Part shown: piece after piece, positions 20,519 through 30,130 of the stretch
Numbering within the stretch: position 1 is the first letter of the stretch
Layout of the letters: every line of letters starts with the position of its first letter
Source of the DNA: CAVQMC01 sp963713505
Lineage (GTDB): Bacteria; Bacteroidota; Ignavibacteria; Ignavibacteriales; Ignavibacteriaceae
Assembly (NCBI GenBank): GCA_963713505.1
Contig: CAVQMC010000007.1
Coordinates: 236,485-300,484, forward strand
Direction: 5' to 3'
DNA length: 64,000 nt
Notes under the pieces: model-generated
What the model saw: only the letters and a program-made list of their open reading frames with translations
Database searches by the model: none
What the model was told of the DNA's origin: nothing
Translations under genes and position numbers: made by a program

Positions 20519-21656
20519 ATGAAAAAAGTTGTTGTCTTAGGTGCGGGAATGGTCGGCAGTGCAATTGCTGCTGATTTATGTCTTGAATATCAGGTAAAAG
20601 TCGTTGATGTTAACAAACCAAAACTTGATTCACTAAAAGCTCATCATTTATTAGAAACTGAAGTTGTAGATTTTTCAAAGTTTGATGATCTTTCCCAGAT
20701 AATTAATGATTATGATCTAGTGATTGGCGCAGTCCCTGGGTTTATGGGATTTGAAACTCTTAAAAAAATTATTAATACCGGTAAAAATGTTGTTGATATT
20801 TCTTTTTTTGATGAAGATCCGTTTGAACTTGAAACACTTGCAAAAGAAAAAAATGTTACTGTAGTTGTTGACTGCGGTATTGCTCCCGGATTAAGTAATA
20901 TTTTGCTTGGTCATCAAACAAATTTAATGGAAGTTGAAAGCTTTACTTGTATGGTCGGCGGATTACCTTTAAAAAGAGTTTGGCCTTATGAATATAAAGC
21001 TCCTTTTTCACCAATCGATGTAATTGAAGAATATACAAGACCTGCCAGAATGGTAGTCAACGGAAAAGTAATTTTAGAGGAAGCGCTTTCTGATGTTGAA
21101 TATGTAAATATCGAACCAGTTGGAAGTTTAGAAGCATTTAATACGGATGGTTTAAGAACTTTAATAAAAACAATGAAAATTCCGAATATGAAGGAAAAAA
21201 CTTTAAGATATCCTAGGCATTCCGAATATATAAAAGTTCTTAAGAAATTCCGGTTTCTTTAGAAAAGATCCTGTTAAAATAAACGGATTTGAAATTAATC
21301 CAATCGATTTAACAAAGAATTTGCTTTTCCCTTTGTGGAAACTTGAGGAAAATGAAAAAGAATTTACGATAATGCAGATAAAGATAGTTGGAAAAGAAAA
21401 AGAGAAAAAGAAAGAGTGTACTTATCATTTATATGATCGATATGATGACAAAACCAATACAACTTCAATGGCTCGAACTACAGGTTATACATGCACATCA
21501 GTTGCGAGATTAGTTTTGGAGGGTCATTATAACGATAAGGGAATTTGTCCTCCGGAATATATTGGAATGCAGCCTGGCAGTTATGATAAAATAGTTAAAC
21601 ATCTTAAAGAGAGAAATATAGTCTTTAATTGTAATGAAAAAATTATTGAAGAATAA
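20519..21656 (+). CDS. Saccharopine dehydrogenase family oxidoreductase, one frameshift
   Basis: The reconstructed protein, about 380 residues, begins MKKVVVLGAGMVGSAIAADL, a classical Rossmann NAD(P)-binding motif. The ATG at 20519 is preferred over the TTG at 20513. CGIAPGLSNILLG and VGGLPLKRVWPYEYKAPFS are typical of the saccharopine/lysine dehydrogenase group, as is the C-terminal TSMARTTGYTCTSVARLVLEG region read in the second frame. The break is at about 21250: KKFRFL-stop should read on as SGFFRKDPVKI. Family members act in lysine catabolism, spermidine-type condensation or opine formation. Which applies cannot be decided from sequence. Confidence 0.85.
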
Positions 21657-21762
21657 ACAGTTTAAATTAATACCGTTGATATTTATTATCTGCTTTTTAT
21701 CAAAATTTAATTAACCTTAAATCAATTATTTATTAGGTTTAATTAATTAAATTTTAACTTAT

Positions 21763-23329
21763 ATGAAATCAAACTATTTTAAAAGTTTTCCCAGAGATGT
21801 TCTTTTAATTATTTCCTCATTTTCAATTTTAATCATTCTCCTTCACTTATATACAAATGCTTTCGCTGGCTACGGAATTTTCCGTGATGAATATTATTAT
21901 TTAGCATGCAGCAAAAGATTAGCTGCAGGTTATGTTGATCAGCCGCCGTTTTCTATTTTTATCCTAGCTTTTAACAGAATTATCTTTGGAGAATCTTTAT
22001 TTGCAATTAGATTGTTGCCTGCTTTACTTTCAGGAGTTGCTTTATTTTTAACCGGATTACTTACTTTAGAAATTGGCGGTAATAAATTTGGAGTTTTTCT
22101 GGCTATGTGTAACTTTTTTGTTTACTCCAATATTTGTCGGCTTTTATTCTATTTATCAAATGAACGCTTATGATCTTATATTTTGGTCACTGGGATATTT
22201 TTTATTAATCAGAATTATTAAAACCGATAATCCAAAATTGTGGATTTGGCTTGGAATAATTATGGGGTTCGGTTTATTAAATAAAATTAGTATGGGCTGG
22301 TTTGTTTTTGGATTATTTATAGGATTAATTTTAACAAAACACAGAACCAAGCTTAAGACAATTTATCCATGGATTGCTTTTGCAATAGCATTATTAATAT
22401 TCTCACCTTTTATTATTTGGAATATTACTCATGATTTTGCACATCTTGAATTTATAAGAAATGCAACAATGAAAAAATATTCCGGCATAAATCCTTTATG
22501 GTTTATTTTAGGATTGATACCAATCTTTAATCCTGCTGCAATATTTGTTTGGCTTCCCGGCATATTCTTTTTCTTTATTAATAAAGATGCCAAAAAATAT
22601 AAATTGCCTGCTATCATTTTTGTTGTTACTTTTTTAATATTGATAATTAATGGTCACAGTAAATCTGAATATTTAGCTGCTGCTGCTCCATTTATTTTCG
22701 CGGGCGGTTCTGTATGGCTTCAAAAAATAGTTGATAAAAAAATATTTAAATGGGTAAAGTATGTATTACCAGCATTAATTATTTTATTTGGGATTATTGT
22801 AATCCCTTATGCTCTTCCAATCTTACCTGTAAAGAGTTTTATTAATTTCGAAAAAACTACCGGATTTCAACCAAAGTCTTCAGAAAATAAAAAACAGACC
22901 GAACTACCTCAGTTTTATGCAGATATGTTCGGCTGGGAAAAATTGGCCAAGACTATGTCCAGAGTTTATGAAACAATTCCAGAGAGCGAAAAAACAAATA
23001 CTATTATATATGTATCAAACTATGGTGAAGCCGGAGCTATAGAATATTACAGTAAGAAATATCCTCTTCCAAAAGTTATTTGTCCGCATAATAGTTATTG
23101 GTATTGGAGTAAAAGTGAAATCAATGATAATTTAAAAAACATTAAAAATATAATTGCCTTAGGCGGATCAAAGCATGACTACATAAAAGTAAGCAATCAA
23201 ATCGATTCAGCGGCAATATTCAAATGCAAGAATTGTATGCCTTATGAAAATAATCAAAAGATATTCATTTTGTATAATATTTTTGGACCCTTAAAAGAAA
23301 TTTGGTTAAGAAATAAAAGCTTTATATAA
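21763..23329 (+). CDS. GT39/ArnT-like membrane glycosyltransferase, one frameshift
   Basis: Two frames give a protein of about 520 residues with ten or more membrane spans. The N-terminal loop contains FRDEYYYLACSKRLAAGYVD followed by QPP, the acidic signature of dolichyl-phosphate-mannose and ArnT-type transferases, where the Asp-Glu pair is catalytic. The break is near 22108: LAMCNFFVYSNI in one frame and CVTFLFTPIFVGFYSIYQMN in the next. A C-terminal soluble domain of about 150 residues (for example IIYVSNYGEAGAIEYYSKKY) is periplasmic in related proteins. It would transfer a sugar from a polyprenyl-phosphate donor to a lipid or protein. No companion donor-synthesis gene is nearby. Confidence 0.82.
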
Positions 23330-23421
23330 CATAGAATCCTTATCCTCATTTTAACTTTCTGATTTATTCTGATTAAATAATTATCAATTAGATTTAATGT
23401 AAAATAAAAAAGGAGTTGAAG

Positions 23422-23712
23422 ATGGAAAAAAGAATTTTAACAAAACACCCTGATCCTAGTAAAAAAGGAGTTAACATCAGTAAGGAAAAATATGATATAA
23501 TTAGCAAATATATCATAGAAATTATTAGAAAGAATAAAGAGATATCATTTTCAGAATTAATGAAAATGGTAAAAGTAAAATTAAACGGAAAATTCTCCGG
23601 ATCAATTCCCTGGTATGTCACTACTGTTAAACTTGATCTGGAAGCAAGAAATAAAATAAAACGAATTCCTCGAAGTAATCCGCAATTGCTGCGTTTAACA
23701 AAATCATCCTGA
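23422..23712 (+). CDS. Small conserved protein (DUF6958-like)
   Basis: This 96-residue protein starts at the ATG eight bases after GGAG; the TTG at 23416 overlaps that site and is less likely. The core reads NISKEKYDIISKYIIEII and then SIPWYVTTVKLDLEARNKI near residue 68. This resembles a widespread small-protein family that I associate with DUF6958; the family name is from memory and not certain. It is predicted soluble and probably DNA- or protein-binding by size and charge, without direct evidence. Confidence 0.65.
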   Translation: MEKRILTKHPDPSKKGVNISKEKYDIISKYIIEIIRKNKEISFSELMKMVKVKLNGKFSGSIPWYVTTVKLDLEARNKIKRIPRSNPQLLRLTKSS

Positions 23713-23749
23713 TAATAAAATATAAAACCCCGTAACAAATACGGGGTTT
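23713..23749 (-). terminator. Terminator of the M13 peptidase gene
   Basis: Arms AAACCCCGTA (23725-23734) and TACGGGGTTT (23740-23749) pair perfectly around ACAAA. Read on the minus strand the stem is followed by TTTTATATTTTATT. It lies between convergent genes, and only the minus-strand side has the T-rich tail. Confidence 0.85.
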
Positions 23750-23773
23750 GTGATAATGAGATATATTATTTAA

Positions 23774-25829
23774 CTACCAAATTTTAATTACTCTTTCTCC
23801 GGTTCTTCTCATTGGCTGACCCGGTTTTATATTAAAAGCATCCCAGAATTCCGGCATGTTGCTTAATGGGCCGTTCACTCTAAATTTATCCGGTGAATGC
23901 GGATCAACTTTTAACGCCATTAAAATACTTTGATCTCTTGAATTGCTCTCCCAGACTTGTGCCCATCCGAAAAAGAATCTTTGAACAGGAGTAAATCCGT
24001 CGATTTTCTTTCCTTCTTTATATTCGTCAGTTTTTTTGAAAGCCGTTAAGGCGACATTTAATCCGCCTAAATCAGCAATATTCTCTCCTTGTGTAAGCTG
24101 TCCGTTTACATGAAAAGTATCTATTGGGCTATATTTATTAAACTGTTCAATCATAACTTCAGCTTTATCATCAAATTTTTTAGAATCCTCTTTTGTCCAC
24201 CAATCAGTTAAATTTCCATTGGCATCAAATTGTCTGCCTTCATCATCAAAACCGTGAGTAATTTCATGTCCTATTACGGCTCCCATTGCTCCGTAGTTTA
24301 CTGCGTCATCTGCATTTAAATTAAAGAATGGAGGCTGAAGAATTGCAGCAGGGAATGCTATTTCATTTTTTTCGCCTGAATAATAAGCATTTACAGTTTG
24401 AGCATTTAAAAGCCATTCGGTCTTATCGACAGGTTTGCCAATTTTGGCTAAATCTCTTTTGAATTCAAAAATATTTGCTCTTTTTACATTTGCATAGTAG
24501 GAATCTTTATTGATATTCAAATTTGAATAATCAATCCATTTATCCGGATAACCAATTTTTACTTTAAAAGCATGTAATTTTTCAAGAGCTTTTTCTTTGG
24601 TTTGATCACTCATCCAGTCAACTGATCGAATTCTTTCTCCCATCGACTTCTAATAAACTCATTACAATATTATGTGCTTTTTGTTTTGCTTCCGGTGGGA
24701 AATAATCTTTTACATAAAGCTGTCCTAAGGCATCGCCTATATGTCCGTTAATTGATGAAAGAACTCTTTTCCATCTTGGCTGCAAAACTTTAGAACCATT
24801 TAAATATTTACCATAAAAATCAAATTTCTCATTTACAAAATCATCAGTTAAATAGTTAGCTGTTCCAGAAATTAATTTCCATCTGAAATAAGGTTTCCAA
24901 TCATTGATTGAATATTCTTTAACCATTTGTCCGATTTCTTTAAAGAATTTTGGCTGGCCAATATTTATAGCGCCCGGATCTTTAATTTCAAATTCATTAA
25001 AATATTCTGTCCAGTTGAAATCCGGGATTGCTTCTTGTAATTCGCTCAAAGACATTTTATTATATAAAGCATTCGGATCTCTTTGTTCTACCTGTGTCAT
25101 AGAAACCTTAGCTAATCTGGTTTCAATTTCCATAACTTTTTTAGCATCAGATTTTGCAGTTTCTTCATCTTCACCTAAAAGTTTAAACATATTGGCAACA
25201 TGAATTACATATTTTTCTCTCATATCCTTAGAACGATCATCATCATTTACATAATAATCTCTGTCCGGCAAACCAAGTCCGCTCTGATAAAACTGCGCAA
25301 TATCCAAGTCGCTGTTTTTTGCATCCGCACCGGAACCAAATGAGAACAGAGGATTGGAAGCAACCATTTGGATATATGCTAATTCTTTGTAAAAATCATT
25401 TGAGGTTTTCATTGAATTAATATTATCCAGATCAGATTGAATAGGAGCAATTCCTTGTTCCATAATTTTTAATGTATCCATACCGGTATAATAAAAATCT
25501 CCTACTTTTTGTATAATACTTCCTTTCTGGGCAGAAGTATTATTTAAAGCATCATCTAGAATTTTTTGAAGATTCTTTTGATTGTTATCGTGAAGGACCA
25601 AAAAACTTCCCCAATAACTATATTCATCAGGAATGGGATTATTTTTTAACCAATTTCCAACTGCATATTGATAAAAATCTTGACCCGGATCTACAGTTGT
25701 ATCTATTCCGTTTATATAAAATCCATTCTCCCCATAGAGATATTTAGGATTTTCGCCTGGAAAGATTGGTGTTTGTGATATGAAAAAGAGAATTGTAAAA
25801 ATTATTAATGAAGATATTTTTAACCGCAT
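23774..25829 (-). CDS. M13 family zinc metallopeptidase (neprilysin/PepO-like), one frameshift
   Basis: The gene encodes about 685 residues. The start at 25829 gives MRLKISSLIIFTILFFISQT, a good signal sequence, with AAGGGA upstream; a longer frame from 25883 is unlikely. The N-terminal half is the Peptidase_M13_N domain (DPGQDFYQYAVGNWLKNNPI). The C-terminal half has the zinc motif GHEITHGFDDEGRQFD, the third ligand motif GENIADLGGL, and the usual end WVIK-type sequence ERVIKIW. The frame breaks near 24640, between SLLEV and MGERIRSVDWMSD. Members cleave oligopeptides in the periplasm or on the cell surface. All catalytic residues are present. Confidence 0.92.
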
Positions 25830-25859
25830 TGTTCTTCCCTTATTTTTATTTAAATAATA

Positions 25860-25887
25860 CCCGGTGATACTTTTAAGGATCACCAGG
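25860..25887 (-). terminator. Hairpin between the DUF4252 operon and the M13 peptidase gene
   Basis: CCCGGTGAT (25860-25868) and ATCACCAGG (25879-25887) form a nine-pair stem with one G-U pair on the minus strand, followed by TATTATTT. It may terminate the sigma-factor operon, but it sits only about 30 bases before the peptidase start, so it could instead be a leader hairpin of that gene. Confidence 0.45.
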
Positions 25888-25990
25888 AATTAAAATTTGC
25901 GTTATAAAATAAGGAAAGAAATAGTATAACCCGTTAAAATTATGATAAACGGTTATTATATAAATTGAATTGGAATATTGTTAAATGAAT

Positions 25991-26545
25991 TTAAAATGCT
26001 CCAGCTATTTGAAGTCTTTTATTTTTAATTGCTGCTGCAACAAGTCCATTTATATTACCTTCCAGTTCTACTAAAGTTAATTCATCTCTATCAAAACTAA
26101 TAATGAATAATTTATTAATTTCATTATCCGGACTGTTTTCTACATAAATAGCTGTTGCCTGATCTTCTTCAACAGTTTTTACAATATACGTATATCCATT
26201 GTCAGTCATTTCTTTATCGAAACTTTTGATAAAGTTTATGTTAATCGGATGAATATTACTACTGACATTTTTATAAACACCTATTTGAATTCCGTCAATT
26301 TCTTTTAACATTTCATATGCATCTTCGTGTTCGTCACTTGCTTTTACAATCATTTTTGATAAACCGATTCCTATGGAGCCAATCGAAAATTCAACATCCT
26401 TATTGAATTCATTACCAGTATATGAAATAATATTATTTCTTATATTTTTAAAATGACCATTTACTCCAATGCATCCGGTAAATAAAAAAGCAGAAAGAAC
26501 AATTGCTAAAAAAGAAAATTTATAATTAATCTTTTTTGTTTTCAT
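25991..26545 (-). CDS. DUF4252 lipoprotein
   Basis: The 184-residue protein has a lipoprotein signal with the lipobox LFTGC near residue 25. The rest resembles DUF4252: SIGSIGIGLSKMIVK, an EIDGIQIGVYKN strand, and ELTLVELEGNINGL near the end. It overlaps the upstream DUF4252 gene by 20 bases, so the two are translated together. It is the last gene of the four-gene sigma-factor operon. DUF4252 proteins have no established biochemical role; their linkage to ECF sigma factors in Bacteroidota suggests an envelope function under sigma control. Confidence 0.8.
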   Translation of the reverse strand: MKTKKINYKFSFLAIVLSAFLFTGCIGVNGHFKNIRNNIISYTGNEFNKDVEFSIGSIGIGLSKMIVKASDEHEDAYEMLKEIDGIQIGVYKNVSSNIHPININFIKSFDKEMTDNGYTYIVKTVEEDQATAIYVENSPDNEINKLFIISFDRDELTLVELEGNINGLVAAAIKNKRLQIAGAF

Positions 26546-27089
26546 TTTTTTTAATCCCTTCTAAAGGATGAATGTCAAACTTTTTACCAAGTTTACCAAT
26601 CAATTCCATATCAATTGGACCGACAATATTTACAAATGCAGCTTCGCCGTCTTTATCCAAGTTTGTAACTACAAGTCCGTCAAATCCTTTATCCGAAGAT
26701 TTTATATAAACATTTGCTATTTCTCCGTTATCTTTGCTTCTTACAATTCTGCTCCAGCCGGATGACATTAACTTTTTGTCAATTGTATTCATTTTATCAG
26801 TAAGATCCTTAGAGTTGGACTTATTTACTTCAAATACATTTACTTTAATTAGTTTTAGAGCATCGATCATTTTGGAAAGATCGGGATCATCATTTTCTGT
26901 TAATTTACCGACCATTTTCAAAATATTTTCACCGAGATTAATTTCAGTTACATTGTTTCCTTCTTCAAAAGAACCTAGATTACCGAAATCAACATAACCG
27001 GGCTCATTTTTTACATTATCATTTTGTGCAAAAGATGTGAGTGTGAATAGTCCGAATATTAATATTACTGTTAATCTAATTAGTTTCAT
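26526..27089 (-). CDS. DUF4252 exported protein
   Basis: The 187 residues start with a cleavable signal peptide (about residues 1-21, ending SFAQ). The middle shows the DUF4252 pattern: LSKMIDALKLIKVNVFEVNK, then KKLMSSGWSRIVRSKDNGEI and a C-terminal ELIGKLGKKF. It begins directly after the anti-sigma-like gene (1-base gap) and overlaps the next gene by 20 bases. A second, lipidated paralogue follows. The pair suggests two envelope proteins that may work together, but no activity is known. Confidence 0.82.
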   Translation of the reverse strand: MKLIRLTVILIFGLFTLTSFAQNDNVKNEPGYVDFGNLGSFEEGNNVTEINLGENILKMVGKLTENDDPDLSKMIDALKLIKVNVFEVNKSNSKDLTDKMNTIDKKLMSSGWSRIVRSKDNGEIANVYIKSSDKGFDGLVVTNLDKDGEAAFVNIVGPIDMELIGKLGKKFDIHPLEGIKKNENKKD

Positions 27090-27090
27090 T

Positions 27091-27636
27091 TTATCCTCCC
27101 TGCAGATAAGAGTTTAATAAATCAATTCCTTTATTAAATGGTTTTCCAACTTCTTCAGGAAGAACTTTTTCTTCAAGTAAGTTCCCTGTTTTTTTGAAAA
27201 CCTTTGATATTAATTCTATTGTTTGTTCAACTTGTATTTTAGCATTATTGACTTCAGTATTTGAATATTGCTGTTTTTGTACAGGTTTGTTCATTATTAC
27301 AAAAAAACCAATAATTGCTGCTGTTATTATTATAGACATTGCCACAGCCGGTTTTGTTACAAGGTTTGAAAATATTTTATTTTCGTAGGCATTTTCATTT
27401 TTAATTATTTTAATTTGGGTAAATGCATTTTCTATAATTTGTTGATCAACCATCTCCTTTTGGAATGAATTAATTGTACCCGCTGTATTTTTATATTCAG
27501 AATATAACTGCTTAACATTGTCATATTTTAATGTCAGTAAAAATATTTCTATTTTTATAAAAATATTTGCATCTCCGTAAGCAGAAGAAATAATTTTATT
27601 TTCTAGATTTTCGTTTATTTCAAAAGACTTCTTCAT
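27091..27636 (-). CDS. Putative anti-sigma factor, single membrane span
   Basis: The 181-residue protein overlaps the ECF sigma gene by 17 bases. Residues 1-95 are cytoplasmic and charged, a membrane helix lies at about 96-115 (AVAMSIIITAAIIGFFVIM), and a short outer part ends LNSYLQGG. This topology and the overlap with the sigma gene are typical of anti-sigma factors that hold the sigma factor at the membrane. No HXXXCXXC zinc motif is present, so it is not a ZAS-type protein. The role is inferred from context and topology rather than a recognised domain. Confidence 0.7.
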   Translation of the reverse strand: MKKSFEINENLENKIISSAYGDANIFIKIEIFLLTLKYDNVKQLYSEYKNTAGTINSFQKEMVDQQIIENAFTQIKIIKNENAYENKIFSNLVTKPAVAMSIIITAAIIGFFVIMNKPVQKQQYSNTEVNNAKIQVEQTIELISKVFKKTGNLLEEKVLPEEVGKPFNKGIDLLNSYLQGG

Positions 27637-28153
27637 AGGAATATTCTTTTAGTTCTTCCTGAATTTTTTTTCTCGCACGCAAAATATAAACTCTTACACT
27701 ATTTAACGGCATTTCCAAAACTTCACTTATTTCTTTATACTTTAATCCTTCAAGTTCAAATAATACAAAAGGAGATTTTAAATTTTCGGGCAAATTATCA
27801 ATCGCATTTTTAATCTTTTTACTCATCAAATTATTATGAGCATAATTATCCGGCTTTATAGTATTATTCTTATCTGAAAAACTCTCTTCGAATTTTTCAT
27901 CTATTTCAATTGTTCTTATCAGTTCTTTATTGTTTCTTCTTAAATAATCCAGACAAAGATTATGAGTAGTTTTCATAATCCATGACTTTGAAGAACTAAG
28001 TTTAAATTTTCCTAAATTCTTCCAGATTCGGATAAGAACTTCTTGAGTAATATCATCAGCATCCATTCTATTTTTAAGCAAATAGTATGAATAACTGTAA
28101 ATTCTGTTTTTGTGCTGTTTTACCAGCGTTTTAAATAATAATGCATTCAGCAT
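27620..28153 (-). CDS. ECF-type RNA polymerase sigma factor
   Basis: The 177-residue protein has both ECF domains. Region 2 reads DADDITQEVLIRIWKNLGKF with the following SWIMKTTHNLCLDYLRR. Region 4 reads LPENLKSPFVLFELEGLKYK, then EISEVLEMPLNSVRVYILRA, a helix-turn-helix. It is the first gene of an operon with a membrane anti-sigma-like protein and two DUF4252 proteins. It would direct polymerase to envelope-related promoters when released from its anti-sigma factor. The 233 bases upstream hold only a short repeat and the presumed promoter. Confidence 0.92.
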   Translation of the reverse strand: MLNALLFKTLVKQHKNRIYSYSYYLLKNRMDADDITQEVLIRIWKNLGKFKLSSSKSWIMKTTHNLCLDYLRRNNKELIRTIEIDEKFEESFSDKNNTIKPDNYAHNNLMSKKIKNAIDNLPENLKSPFVLFELEGLKYKEISEVLEMPLNSVRVYILRARKKIQEELKEYSYEEVF

Positions 28154-28340
28154 TTCAATAAAGACGAAATAATCTAAAAAATTGTTACACCGGCATTTTA
28201 TAATTATTAATTGAAAGTATTAACTGAATTGTTATGGCTGGGAATAAACCTAAATGAATGGTAAAATATTGATAGAGATGAAAGATAAATTAAATTTAGT
28301 GTCTTAATGATATTTACTACAAAATCGGTTTCTTGTTTTA

Positions 28341-28376
28341 CCACTAAGACACTAAGAACACTTAGTTACACTAAGA
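28341..28376. repeat. CACTAAG/CTTAGT short repeat array
   Basis: The stretch contains CACTAAGACACTAAGAACAC, then TTAGTTACACTAAG, with CACTAAG in direct and inverted forms. A related TTTAGTGTCTTAATG piece lies near 28297. Similar sequences are scattered in intergenic regions of many Bacteroidota-like genomes. It lies just after the stop of the haem-binding-protein gene and could fold at the 3' end of that transcript. Confidence 0.5.
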
Positions 28377-28386
28377 TTAATATTTT

Positions 28387-28872
28387 CTAATCGTATTCTT
28401 TTTCGTTTTCTTCGTTACTCTTTTTATTGTCTTTTTTTGTTCCGAAAGTTGCTTTTAATCCTGCAATAAGTTCCGTTTTTTCTTTATCAGTTAATTTTGC
28501 TTTTGGGTGCATTAAAACATACTGCCACATAGGCATATTACCTTTTTCAACTTGTTCTGCTGCTTCATCGCTATGTCCGGAACCGCCTTCGGAAATATTA
28601 AACTTTTCTCTTCCTTCATGAACATCGCTAGCAACAAACCAGGAAACCGGAGCAATGTATGAATAAAAAGGCCATTTAGTTTCATTGCTGTGGCAGTCAA
28701 AACAAGCTCTTTCCGCAAGTTGTTTTGTTCTTGGTGAATTCCAATTAGGTTCTTTCTGAACCGGAGGATTATTTCGATCAACTGGAATAAATTGAATAAG
28801 AACAAATAAAATAATTACTGAGTAAAGAATATATTTAAAGAGTTTTTTCTTTGTCTGAGTGTTTTCATGCAT
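28387..28872 (-). CDS. Haem-binding domain protein (Haem_bd, single CXXCH)
   Basis: The 161-residue protein has an N-terminal membrane anchor (residues 13-26) and a periplasmic domain with one c-type haem motif, CFDCHSNETKWPFYSYIAP, followed by PVSWFVASDVHEGREKFNIS. This is the standard Haem_bd (PF14376) pattern. Further conserved text is GNMPMWQYVLMHPKAKLTDK. The C-terminus is highly charged. The protein probably binds one covalent haem in the periplasm; whether it carries electrons or senses redox state is not known. It stands alone between the sigma operon and the YbaK-type gene. Confidence 0.88.
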   Translation of the reverse strand: MHENTQTKKKLFKYILYSVIILFVLIQFIPVDRNNPPVQKEPNWNSPRTKQLAERACFDCHSNETKWPFYSYIAPVSWFVASDVHEGREKFNISEGGSGHSDEAAEQVEKGNMPMWQYVLMHPKAKLTDKEKTELIAGLKATFGTKKDNKKSNEENEKEYD

Positions 28873-28963
28873 CCGTGATTCTCCGAAATATTTTTAAATA
28901 TAATAAGATAAGATGTTTTGTTTAATTAGATCTAAATAATATCTTAAATTTTAATTAAAAATA

Positions 28964-29437
28964 TTACAATTTAGTTTTTTCTGCAAATTTAATAACCTTT
29001 GGCTTGACCAATTTTTCCCACTCTTTATATGACATTTTTATAACTTCTTTGTGATTGCATGAGTTAAAAGCGATTTCTTCATTTTCGGATAAACTTTTGT
29101 CTGCATATACCGTAATACTATAGAGATTACCAAACGGAGGCATTGCTCCCACTTCACAATCCGGAAACTTGTCTTTAAATTCTTGTTCAAAAGCCAATCT
29201 AACTTTTTCATTTCCTAATATCTCTTTAAGCAGCATTAAATCAACGTGATAAGAAGCGGGTAAAACTACCATAGCGATTTTACCATTTAGTTTTATCATA
29301 ATTGCTTTTGCTAAAATATTACCTGGCACATGTGCTTTTGCAGCTACTTCCTGAGCGGTAAATGCCTGGGAGTGATTAATAGTTATATATTTAACATTAT
29401 TCTTATCGAGAAACTCTCTTAAAATCGGCGATGGCAT
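28964..29437 (-). CDS. YbaK/EbsC-family aminoacyl-tRNA deacylase
   Basis: The 157-residue protein spans a complete YbaK/ProX editing domain. It shows the conserved Lys in NILAKAIMIKLNG and the AMPPFGNLY loop that shapes the substrate pocket, with SYHVDLMLLKEILG between them. Family members hydrolyse mischarged tRNAs such as Ala- or Cys-tRNA(Pro). The precise substrate cannot be told from sequence. It has no prolyl-tRNA synthetase neighbour, so it is a free-standing editing protein. A GYD-domain gene precedes it on the same strand. Confidence 0.85.
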   Translation of the reverse strand: MPSPILREFLDKNNVKYITINHSQAFTAQEVAAKAHVPGNILAKAIMIKLNGKIAMVVLPASYHVDLMLLKEILGNEKVRLAFEQEFKDKFPDCEVGAMPPFGNLYSITVYADKSLSENEEIAFNSCNHKEVIKMSYKEWEKLVKPKVIKFAEKTKL

Positions 29438-29483
29438 AACAGCCTCCTTCCAATAAAAATTGGATTTTAATTTTAGTTATTAA

Positions 29484-29780
29484 TTATATTTCTGCCGTTA
29501 GTTCAACAAATCTTTTATATGGAATTGCAACTAAACTTTCCGATTGAAATGCTCCGTTGGATAAACTGATCATAGAAACCTTTGCTGCCGATTCTTCGTC
29601 CGGTGCTTCATAGATATCTATAAAATCATATTTACCCAGAAGTGCATAATGCTCAATGAATTTTACTTCGGGACATTTATCTTTAACCTGTTCTAGCCAT
29701 TCACGGCCGATCTTTGCCCTGTCTTTCATTTGCTTGGTAATATCTGAGGATAGTTTGGTAAGGAGAATAAATGTTTTCAT
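29484..29780 (-). CDS. GYD domain protein
   Basis: This 98-residue protein matches the GYD family (PF08734) over its whole length, with HYALLGKYDFIDIYEAPDEE in the centre; here the eponymous GYD appears as GKYD. It has a ferredoxin-like fold of small dimeric proteins with no established reaction. AAGGGG lies at the right distance before the ATG. It is followed by the YbaK-like gene on the same strand with a 46-base gap. Confidence 0.82.
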   Translation of the reverse strand: MKTFILLTKLSSDITKQMKDRAKIGREWLEQVKDKCPEVKFIEHYALLGKYDFIDIYEAPDEESAAKVSMISLSNGAFQSESLVAIPYKRFVELTAEI

Positions 29781-30130
29781 TTGATTACCCCTTAAAGTTG
29801 TTTGAAAAAGATTATTAAAATCTTATAGTAATATTTCGGTTCTCTTGATGTGTGCTGAAGGTAAAAATCACTAAAGAATTTAATTTGATATTAATATAAC
29901 TTTTAGATTTTAAAACTTCAAAACTAAAAATTAACTAAAGATTAATTATCAATTGCCAATTGTTAAAAATTTATAAAAATGAATTTATAAGAAATCAGAA
30001 TATATCAACAAAATAGCCTTTAGTGTCATTTATCAATGCATTATCGATTCGATTTTTATAATATAAATATCAAATAAAAAAATAAAATAATTCTAAATAA
30101 TTAGTTAATCTTTGGAATCCGGAGGAAAAA
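29781..30130. other. A/T-rich intergenic region between divergent genes
   Basis: These 350 bases separate the GYD gene (minus) from aconitase (plus). I see no gene, tRNA or convincing hairpin. The left edge holds the AAGGGG ribosome site of the GYD gene and the right edge the CCGGAGG site of the aconitase gene; promoters for both must lie within. Confidence 0.6.

Noticed and set aside
25926..25955. Second hairpin near the end of the DUF4252 operon (TAACCCGTT and AACGGTTA)
   Set aside because: The stem contains a bulged C and lacks a clear T tract, so it is too weak to list as a terminator.
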